A program made the translations under genes and the position numbers. Below, piece after piece: positions 1 to 4,585 of a stretch of 7,697 nucleotides of DNA. Origin of the DNA: Hydrogenothermaceae bacterium (lineage in GTDB: Bacteria > Aquificota > Aquificia > Aquificales > Hydrogenothermaceae); the NCBI GenBank assembly GCA_026984355.1, contig JALSSG010000230.1, positions 1-7,697 of the forward strand. The letters run 5' to 3'. Within the stretch, counting starts at the first letter, position 1. Each line of letters begins with the position of its first letter. Under the pieces are notes generated by a model. That model was not told the DNA's origin. It made no database searches and was given only the letters and a program-made list of their open reading frames with translations.

Positions 1-284
1 TGGTGGCTATATCCCTTTTGCCTCCAATTGTTGCTTCAGGACTTTTGCTTGGAAATGGTTATCCTTTATATTCAATTGGAAGTATGCTTTTATTTCTTGC
101 AAACTTTGCAAGTCTTAATCTAGCTGGAGTTTTGACTTTCACCTTTCAGGGCGTAAGACCTTTAAAATGGTGGGAAGCAAAAAAGGCTAAGGAATATAGA
201 AAAAAATCTATATTTTTATGGTTGATTTTATTAGTTTTGCTAATAGTAGCTGTTTATTTAGAAAAAGTGTATATAAGAAACTAA
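1..284 (+). CDS. DUF389 family membrane protein, C-terminal fragment
   Basis: This is the 3' end of a gene whose start lies left of the window. The frame is already open at base 1, and the GTG at base 3 is most likely an internal Val codon. The visible ~94 residues show a hydrophobic stretch with a PP pair (LLPPIVASGLLLG), a second hydrophobic block ending in NLAGVLTFTFQGVRP, a short basic cytoplasmic-looking loop (WWEAKKAKEYRKK), and a last membrane helix just before the stop. That order, with the LLPP and NLAGV...GVRP signatures, is what I know from the C-terminal half of DUF389 (TIGR00341-type) integral membrane proteins, whose function is not established. aroD follows after 50 nt, so co-transcription is possible. 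Family call fairly sure; function unknown. Confidence 0.8.
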   Translation, partial: VAISLLPPIVASGLLLGNGYPLYSIGSMLLFLANFASLNLAGVLTFTFQGVRPLKWWEAKKAKEYRKKSIFLWLILLVLLIVAVYLEKVYIRN

Positions 285-334
285 ATCTTTCGTTAAAATA
301 TTTTTAATATAAGCTAAGTTTATGAGGTAGATTT

Positions 335-1030
335 ATGGAATTGAGATTTGATAAAAAACCTCTTATAGCTTTACCTGTAAGTGATAAATCATTTGAAAAT
401 ATTCAGCTTTCAGCACTAAAAGGAAAAGTTGATTTATTAGAATTTAGAGTAGACCAGTTTGAAGATAGAGATTTAGACTTTATAAAGAATTTAGGAAAAA
501 AGGTAAGGGAGAAGAATTTTGGGATTATACTTACAATTCGCTTAAAGGAAGAAGGTGGAGCTGATATACCAGATGAACAAAGATTTAGTATGTTTCAGTA
601 TCTAATAGAAATAGCAGACATTATAGATATAGAACTAAACTCTAAAATAAATAAAAAAGTTATAGATTTAGCGAAAGATAACGGCAAATATGCTCTTGTT
701 TCATATCATGATTTTGAAAAAACACCTTCAAAGGAAGAAATTCAAAAAATAATAGATAAAGGTAAAGACTTAAAGGCAGATATTATTAAGTATGCTTTTA
801 AGGTTAATACTATTGATGATGTTGGAAGAATATTATCAATAACATATCAAAATCAAGATAAACTCCTGGTAGCTATTGGAATGGGTGATTTAGGTAAGAT
901 TACAAGAGTAGCAGGATTTTTCTTTGGTTCTAAAATAACATATACATATACAGGCAAATCTTTCGCTCCTGGACAGATTGAACTAAATACACTTATAGAG
1001 GAATTAAAGTTTTACGGTTTAAATATTTAG
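335..1030 (+). CDS. aroD: 3-dehydroquinate dehydratase, type I
   Basis: Converts 3-dehydroquinate to 3-dehydroshikimate (third step of the shikimate pathway) through a Schiff base; cytoplasmic TIM barrel. At 231 residues it fits the usual 220-260 of type I enzymes. Visible motifs are LEFRVD at 35-40 (substrate-binding Glu36, Arg38), Arg69, the catalytic His125 in VSYHDF, the Schiff-base Lys152 in DIIKYAFK, Arg191 in GKITRV, and APGQ at 211-214. The His-Lys spacing of 27 equals that of Salmonella His143/Lys170. One oddity is that the residue before APGQ, normally a Ser, is Phe210 (a Ser sits one position earlier). The ATG is supported by GAGG at 324-327, 7 nt upstream. A TATAAG at 308-313 could be a -10 box but has no clear -35, so transcription may come from the DUF389 gene 50 nt upstream. 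The stop codon overlaps that of the convergent small gene. Confidence 0.95.
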   Translation: MELRFDKKPLIALPVSDKSFENIQLSALKGKVDLLEFRVDQFEDRDLDFIKNLGKKVREKNFGIILTIRLKEEGGADIPDEQRFSMFQYLIEIADIIDIELNSKINKKVIDLAKDNGKYALVSYHDFEKTPSKEEIQKIIDKGKDLKADIIKYAFKVNTIDDVGRILSITYQNQDKLLVAIGMGDLGKITRVAGFFFGSKITYTYTGKSFAPGQIELNTLIEELKFYGLNI

Positions 1031-1200
1031 TTTTTTGCACCTAACTTTTGATTAGACTGGAATAAAATCAAAAAAGCTATTCCCAAAAGACCTAATATAG
1101 CCACAAGTTTTACAGTAGATATAAGGTCTGCAGTATATAAAAAAATAAAAAAGAAAACAACACTTAAAATAAAAAGTAGTATTAAAAATTTTTCAACCAT
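1027..1200 (-). CDS. small two-helix membrane protein, function unknown
   Basis: I do not recognise this 57-residue protein. It has two hydrophobic segments, about residues 4-22 and 28-47, separated by a short polar turn (TADLIST), with a polar basic tail (QSNQKLGAKN). That is a hairpin of two membrane helices. I chose the ATG at 1198-1200 because AAAGG lies 7 nt upstream of it (1208-1212). An in-frame ATG at 1213-1215 would add five residues (MKGYD), but it has no ribosome binding site and would lie almost on the predicted transcription start. A TTTACG-17-TATTAT promoter sits directly upstream. The gene is convergent with aroD: its TAA occupies 1027-1029 while aroD's TAG occupies 1028-1030. 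It is probably real, given promoter, RBS and coherent topology, but no homologue could be checked. Confidence 0.6.
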   Translation of the reverse strand: MVEKFLILLFILSVVFFFIFLYTADLISTVKLVAILGLLGIAFLILFQSNQKLGAKN

Positions 1201-1207
1201 ATCATAA

Positions 1208-1212
1208 CCTTT
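1208..1212 (-). promoter_or_regulatory. ribosome binding site deciding the start of the small membrane gene
   Basis: On the minus strand AAAGG is followed by 7 nt and the ATG at 1198-1200. The upstream in-frame ATG at 1213-1215 has only TTTAG before it. The spacing therefore favours the inner start. Confidence 0.5.
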
Positions 1213-1223
1213 CATCTAAATGT

Positions 1224-1252
1224 ATAATATTTATTAATGTTTTTATCGTAAA
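1224..1252 (-). promoter_or_regulatory. predicted sigma70-like promoter of the small membrane gene
   Basis: Minus strand: -35 TTTACG (1247-1252, 4/6 to consensus), a 17-nt spacer, and -10 TATTAT (1224-1229, 5/6). The predicted start of transcription lies near 1217, which leaves a leader of about 16 nt containing the AAAGG site. Weak matches arise by chance in AT-rich DNA. The correct spacing and position are the main support. Confidence 0.45.
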
Positions 1253-1268
1253 AAATTTATAAATTTTT
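1251..1268. repeat. 18-bp perfect AT palindrome between divergent genes
   Basis: AAAAATTTATAAATTTTT is its own reverse complement with no mismatch. Its left edge overlaps the -35 box of the minus-strand promoter, and its right edge lies where a -35 would be expected for the TATAAT at 1285. It could be an operator, or an A-tract/UP-like bent element. It contains only A and T, so chance formation in this composition is quite possible. Confidence 0.4.
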
Positions 1269-1284
1269 AATTAGACTTGTAGTT

Positions 1285-1290
1285 TATAAT
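1285..1290 (+). promoter_or_regulatory. predicted -10 box for the amidohydrolase-transporter pair
   Basis: A perfect TATAAT stands 31 nt before the ATG at 1322. No good -35 is visible at 16-18 nt (AATTTT/ATTTTT); TTAGAC at 1271-1276 is too close. The strong AT tract upstream may compensate. Predicted transcription start is near 1297. Confidence 0.4.
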
Positions 1291-1294
1291 AAAA

Positions 1295-1306
1295 AAAAGG
1301 CCTTTT
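1295..1306. repeat. 12-bp GGCC-centred palindrome at the predicted transcription start
   Basis: AAAAGGCCTTTT is a perfect palindrome just downstream of TATAAT and 15 nt before the amidohydrolase start. It is correctly placed for a repressor operator at +1, or for a small hairpin at the 5' end of the message. No regulator is encoded nearby, so the role is open. Confidence 0.35.
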
Positions 1307-1321
1307 ATTAGGAGAAAATCT

Positions 1322-2545
1322 ATGGGTATAAAACATATTCCAGAAGAACTAAAGGAGAATATAAAAAAAATCTCTTTTGATATTAAGGATGATGTTATAA
1401 ACTGGCGTAGACATATACATATGTATCCAGAGCTAAGTGGACAGGAACAAAAAACAGCCAAATTTGTAGCTCAAAAACTAAGAGAAATAGGAGTAGATGA
1501 GGTTATAGAGAATTTTGGTGGAACAACTGCTGTTGTAGGTCTGATAAAGGGAAAACATGATATAACAGTTGCTCTTAGAGCAGATATGGATGCTCTTCCA
1601 ATGATAGAGAAAATAGATGTTCCATATCGTTCAAGACATGAGGGAGTTATGCACTCTTGTGGACACGATGCACATACTGCAATTTTACTTGGTGCTGCCA
1701 AGGTTTTAGTTCAGATGAAAAATCACCTTATGGGAAATGTAAAGCTTATATTCCAGCCATGTGAAGAAAGACATGACTGTGATGGAGCAAAAAAACTTAT
1801 AGAAGCTGGTGTACTTGAAAATCCTGAAGTATCAGCAATTTTTGGAATACATATGTTTCCAGAACTTCCGGCAGGAAAAGTAGGAACTAAACCAGGTCAT
1901 TTCATGGCGTCAAGTGATATATTTAGAGTTGTTATAAAAGGAAAAGGTTCCCATGCATCTCGTCCACACCTTGGTGTAGACCCAGTAGTAATAGCAGCTC
2001 AAACAATAACATCTCTTCATCACATAGTAAGTAGAAAAGTAGACCCTCTACACCCAGCTGTTCTTACTGTAGGGAAAATAGAAGGTGGCTATGCAGAAAA
2101 TATTATTCCAGATGAAGTAAAGTTTTCAGGAACTGTTAGGACTCTTAGCTTAGAACTTAGAGATGAAATACCAAAATGGATGGAACATACAATATGGGGC
2201 ATAACTCTTGCATATGGTGGCGCTTATAAATTTGAGTATGAACATGGAACACCACCAGTGATTAATGATGAAAAAACAACAAAGTTCGCTCTTGGAATGA
2301 TGAGAGACCTTCTTGGTGAAGAGAATGTAGTAGAGCTTGAAAACCCAAGTATGGGTGGAGAAGACTTTGGAGAGTATCTACTTAAAGTTCCAGGTACATT
2401 TATCAGGCTTGGAATAAGAAATGAAGAAAAAGGAATAACTGCTCCTCTTCATAGCCCAGTATTTGATATAGATGAAGATGCTTTACCTATAGGTGTTGCT
2501 GTAATGTCTTATCTTGCTTTTAAATGGGTAGAAGAACACTCATAG
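1322..2545 (+). CDS. M20D-family metallo-amidohydrolase (HipO/AmhX-like N-acyl-amino-acid hydrolase)
   Basis: A zinc-type amidohydrolase of 407 residues, the usual length for M20D (hippurate hydrolase, N-acetyl-diaminopimelate deacetylase, IAA-amino-acid hydrolase type). In order: the N-terminal signature RRHIHMYPELSGQE at 29-42; ADMDALP at 87-93; the metal-binding segment MHSCGHDAHTA with Cys113 and His115; Glu148/Glu149 in QPCEE; His177 in GIHMFP; the dimerisation domain from about 190 with GKGSHASRPHLGVDP (207-221); GGEDF at 345-349; and His377 in PLHSP. The likely reaction is hydrolysis of an N-acyl or related amide bond on an amino acid; the substrate cannot be read from sequence. Odd feature: the usual QPAEE...GGA segment reads QPCEERHDCDGA (145-156), with two extra Cys beside metal ligands. 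The start is supported by AGGAG at 1310-1314. No signal peptide, so cytoplasmic. The MFS transporter follows after 3 nt. Confidence 0.9.
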   Translation: MGIKHIPEELKENIKKISFDIKDDVINWRRHIHMYPELSGQEQKTAKFVAQKLREIGVDEVIENFGGTTAVVGLIKGKHDITVALRADMDALPMIEKIDVPYRSRHEGVMHSCGHDAHTAILLGAAKVLVQMKNHLMGNVKLIFQPCEERHDCDGAKKLIEAGVLENPEVSAIFGIHMFPELPAGKVGTKPGHFMASSDIFRVVIKGKGSHASRPHLGVDPVVIAAQTITSLHHIVSRKVDPLHPAVLTVGKIEGGYAENIIPDEVKFSGTVRTLSLELRDEIPKWMEHTIWGITLAYGGAYKFEYEHGTPPVINDEKTTKFALGMMRDLLGEENVVELENPSMGGEDFGEYLLKVPGTFIRLGIRNEEKGITAPLHSPVFDIDEDALPIGVAVMSYLAFKWVEEHS

Positions 2546-2548
2546 TAT

Positions 2549-3661
2549 ATGATTAAAAAGTTCTCATTTGCTTTATTTGATAGTGGGGAAACTATTCTTG
2601 GAGCTCTAATATTTTCTACTTTGTTTCCCCTATATATTACAGAATATGTAGACCCTAAGATTTATAGTTTTACATATGGATTTTCTTTTTTAATATCTTT
2701 TTTATTTGCACTTTTCCTTGGTAAACTTGCAGATGAAAAAGGTTTAAGGAAACACTTTTTTATATTATTTGTTCTTCTAACAGCTGTTATGAACTTATTT
2801 TTGTGGTTATCATATGAAAATCCTTTTTTTTCTTTACTATTTTTTTCTTTTATGGCTATCTTTCACCAACAGTCATTAGTATTTTATAATTCTCTTCTTT
2901 TAGATTTTGATAAAAAAGGAATTGTTTCAGGTTTTGGAGTAGCATTTGGATATATAGGTTCTGCTATATCTTTAGTATTTTTGGCAAAATACTTAAATCT
3001 TCCAGATGCTTATCTGATAATTGGAATTATGTTTCTTTTTTTATCATTGCCTTCATTTTTTTTCTTAGAAAATCCAGCAGAAAAAGGAAACATATCACTA
3101 AAATTTATTTTTAAAGATAAAAAATTTTTAATCTTAATTGTGTGTATTCTTTCTCTTACAGAAGTAGCAAATACATTGATAGCTATGATGGGGATTTATC
3201 TGAAAAAAGTATATTCTCTAAGCGAAGGTAATATTTATAAAACTATAGGGTTTTCAGCTATTGGAGGTGTGTTAGGAGGTCTCTTTTGGGGTAAGTTGTC
3301 AGATGTTTTTTCTCCTAAAAAGGTTTTTCCTATCGGTTTTTTCCTGTGGATTTTATTTATAACCATTTTACCATTTATACCTAGAAAACTTATTATAATA
3401 GCTGGGTTTTTAGCTGGTTTTTCACTATCTCATTTATGGACAACTTCAAGGGTTTTTATTATTGAGTCATTTCCACACAGTCAGGTGTCTGTTAGACTTT
3501 CGTTTTTATCTCTTACAGAAAGAGTAGCATCAACAACAGGATTAATAATTTGGAGCTTATTTTTATTCTTGACAGAGAATAATTTTAGGATTTCTGCTTT
3601 TTTAATGATTATTTTTCCTATTATAGGATTAATACTGTATAGATATTACCAGAAACTATAA
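2549..3661 (+). CDS. MFS transporter, UMF1/Atg22-like
   Basis: A 370-residue, very hydrophobic polytopic membrane protein with about 11-12 predicted helices. The opening FDSGETILGALIFSTLFPLYI (10-30) resembles the YDxANS...FPVYF start of the UMF1/Atg22-like branch of the major facilitator superfamily. VSGFGVAFGYIG (126-137) resembles that branch's fifth-helix region. MFS motif A appears in both halves, GKLADEKG at 58-65 and GKLSDVFS at 248-255, about 190 residues apart, as expected for two six-helix halves. The substrate is unknown; UMF1-type members have been linked to amino acid export in eukaryotes. It starts 3 nt after the amidohydrolase stop without a good ribosome binding site, so it is probably translationally coupled. 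That pairing suggests it moves the enzyme's substrate or product. The 3' end overlaps the convergent CxxC gene by 6 nt. Confidence 0.8.
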   Translation: MIKKFSFALFDSGETILGALIFSTLFPLYITEYVDPKIYSFTYGFSFLISFLFALFLGKLADEKGLRKHFFILFVLLTAVMNLFLWLSYENPFFSLLFFSFMAIFHQQSLVFYNSLLLDFDKKGIVSGFGVAFGYIGSAISLVFLAKYLNLPDAYLIIGIMFLFLSLPSFFFLENPAEKGNISLKFIFKDKKFLILIVCILSLTEVANTLIAMMGIYLKKVYSLSEGNIYKTIGFSAIGGVLGGLFWGKLSDVFSPKKVFPIGFFLWILFITILPFIPRKLIIIAGFLAGFSLSHLWTTSRVFIIESFPHSQVSVRLSFLSLTERVASTTGLIIWSLFLFLTENNFRISAFLMIIFPIIGLILYRYYQKL

Positions 3662-3871
3662 CCATGACCACTCACCAGTTTTTCTACATTCAGGACATTT
3701 TACGTTGAATTGGTTAAATAGTGATGCTACTTTTCTCTTCTTTTCTCCTAGGTTCTGGCATCTTGCACACTCAATAGCTATCATTGATGCAACTTTTTCT
3801 CCACCATATAACATAATTTGATTATCTTTCGTTAACTGATATCCGCAATTAGCACATTTAACTATATACAT
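3656..3871 (-). CDS. small three-CxxC zinc-ribbon-like protein, function unknown
   Basis: A 71-residue protein that I do not recognise by name. It has three CxxC knuckles, CANC (6-9), CARC (35-38) and CPEC (59-62), six Cys in all and no His. The first resembles a rubredoxin/zinc-ribbon knuckle (KCANCGY), and the last sits in KCPECRKTGEW near the C-terminus. It probably binds zinc. Two knuckles make one ribbon, so the third is left over unless the protein dimerises or the middle pair is used differently. It ends in an aromatic tail (EWSWL). The start is well supported by AGGAG at 3878-3882, 6 nt upstream, and by a strong promoter. It is monocistronic and convergent with the MFS gene, ending TAG at 3656-3658 inside the last codons of that gene. 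Confidence 0.8.
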   Translation of the reverse strand: MYIVKCANCGYQLTKDNQIMLYGGEKVASMIAIECARCQNLGEKKRKVASLFNQFNVKCPECRKTGEWSWL

Positions 3872-3897
3872 TATAGTCTCCTGAAATTAATGGTTTA

Positions 3898-3925
3898 ATT
3901 AAATTATCGGCCTTTAATTTGTCAA
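3898..3925 (-). promoter_or_regulatory. predicted strong sigma70-like promoter of the CxxC gene
   Basis: Minus strand: a perfect -35 TTGACA (3920-3925), a 16-nt spacer containing GGCC, and -10 TTTAAT (3898-3903, 5/6). The predicted transcription start is near 3890, about 20 nt from the coding start, with the AGGAG site in the leader. Confidence 0.6.
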
Positions 3926-3946
3926 ATTTTATCTTTGATATAAAAT
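3919..3946 (+). promoter_or_regulatory. predicted promoter of the ylxP-rbfA-envelope operon
   Basis: Plus strand: -35 TTGTCA (3919-3924, 5/6), a 16-nt spacer, and -10 TAAAAT (3941-3946, 5/6). A TATAAA at 3939-3944 and a second TAAAAT at 3954-3959 are alternative -10 boxes. The -35 overlaps the -35 of the opposing promoter because TTGTCAA reads TTGACAA on the other strand. TCAAA-N7-TTTGA (3922-3938) forms a short inverted repeat over the -35/spacer region. Confidence 0.5.
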
Positions 3947-3979
3947 ATTGCTGTAAAATAAGCCTAAAAGGTGTTTTAA

Positions 3980-4261
3980 ATGATTATAGGTAGTGTAGTT
4001 TTTGATATTTATATCCCTTATGCAAATTCTCTAAAAAGTAAAAGAATGGTTATAAAATCAGTAAAAGAAAAATTAAGGTCTAAATTTAATGTATCTGTAG
4101 CAGAAATAGGTGGTCAGGATAAATGGCAGACAGCCCAGATTGCTGTAGTAACCGTGGCACAGGAAAAACATCAAGTTGAGAAAAGCCTGCAGAATATTGT
4201 AAACTTTGTAGAGAACAATTACCCAGATATACATATTAATGTTTTTAAAGAAATCATCTAA
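3980..4261 (+). CDS. ylxP: DUF503 family protein YlxP
   Basis: A 93-residue protein of the DUF503/YlxP family. Visible family signatures are the N-terminal strand MIIGSVVFDIYIP, SLKSKR at 17-22, the helix to KLRSKFNVSVAE (31-42), and DKWQ at 47-50 leading into the strand AQIAVVTVA. In Bacillus subtilis ylxP lies between infB and rbfA in the nusA-infB operon, and here it also stands directly before rbfA, which supports the identification. The molecular role is not settled; the family is a small alpha/beta protein linked to ribosome or translation factors mainly by neighbourhood. It is the first gene of its operon, with AGG at 3969-3971 8 nt before the ATG. Confidence 0.88.
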   Translation: MIIGSVVFDIYIPYANSLKSKRMVIKSVKEKLRSKFNVSVAEIGGQDKWQTAQIAVVTVAQEKHQVEKSLQNIVNFVENNYPDIHINVFKEII

Positions 4262-4271
4262 AGAGTGAAAA

Positions 4272-4583
4272 ATGAGTAAATATAGACTAGAGAGAATAAA
4301 CAGACTTATTCAAAAAGAACTTAGCGACATAATATTTGAAAATATAGAAAAAAGTAAAGATAACTTCATTACAATAACAAATGTTATAACAAAGCCTGAC
4401 CTTAGCTCTGCAACAATATACATATCTGCACTGAAAGATGAAGAAAATATTTTAGAAAATCTAAATAAAAGAAGCCCATATTTAAGAGCTTTATTAGGAA
4501 AAAGAGTAAGACTAAGAAAGATACCAAACTTAAAGTTTGAAAAAGACTTTACACAGCAATTTTATGAAAAACATGGACTATAA
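4272..4583 (+). CDS. rbfA: ribosome-binding factor A
   Basis: A 103-residue KH-fold factor that binds the 30S subunit and acts in late 16S rRNA 5'-end maturation, also tied to cold adaptation. Family features are YRLERINRLIQKELSDII at the N-terminus (helix 1), the strand ITITNVITKPDLSSATIYIS (about 33-52), and a C-terminal segment RALLGKRVRLRKIPNLKFEKD with the conserved (V/I)RLRxxPxLxF(x)xD pattern. It is slightly shorter than the 120-133 residues of E. coli and B. subtilis RbfA, lacking the flexible C-terminal tail. It lies 10 nt after ylxP, with a weak GAGTG site at 4263-4267, and only 2 nt before the next gene, so it sits inside a tight operon. Confidence 0.93.
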   Translation: MSKYRLERINRLIQKELSDIIFENIEKSKDNFITITNVITKPDLSSATIYISALKDEENILENLNKRSPYLRALLGKRVRLRKIPNLKFEKDFTQQFYEKHGL

Positions 4584-4585
4584 AA

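Noticed and set aside
3..5. GTG as a genuine start codon of the first gene
   Set aside because: It would begin in the middle of a conserved DUF389 hydrophobic segment. The frame is open to the window edge, so the gene is truncated.
1267..1461. Minus-strand open frame of 64 codons
   Set aside because: Antisense to the start and leader of the amidohydrolase; low-complexity Ser/Ile/Phe content and no ribosome binding site.
1471..1701. Minus-strand open frame of 76 codons, Cys- and Ser-rich
   Set aside because: Wholly antisense to conserved M20 catalytic motifs; its composition is the mirror of the real frame.
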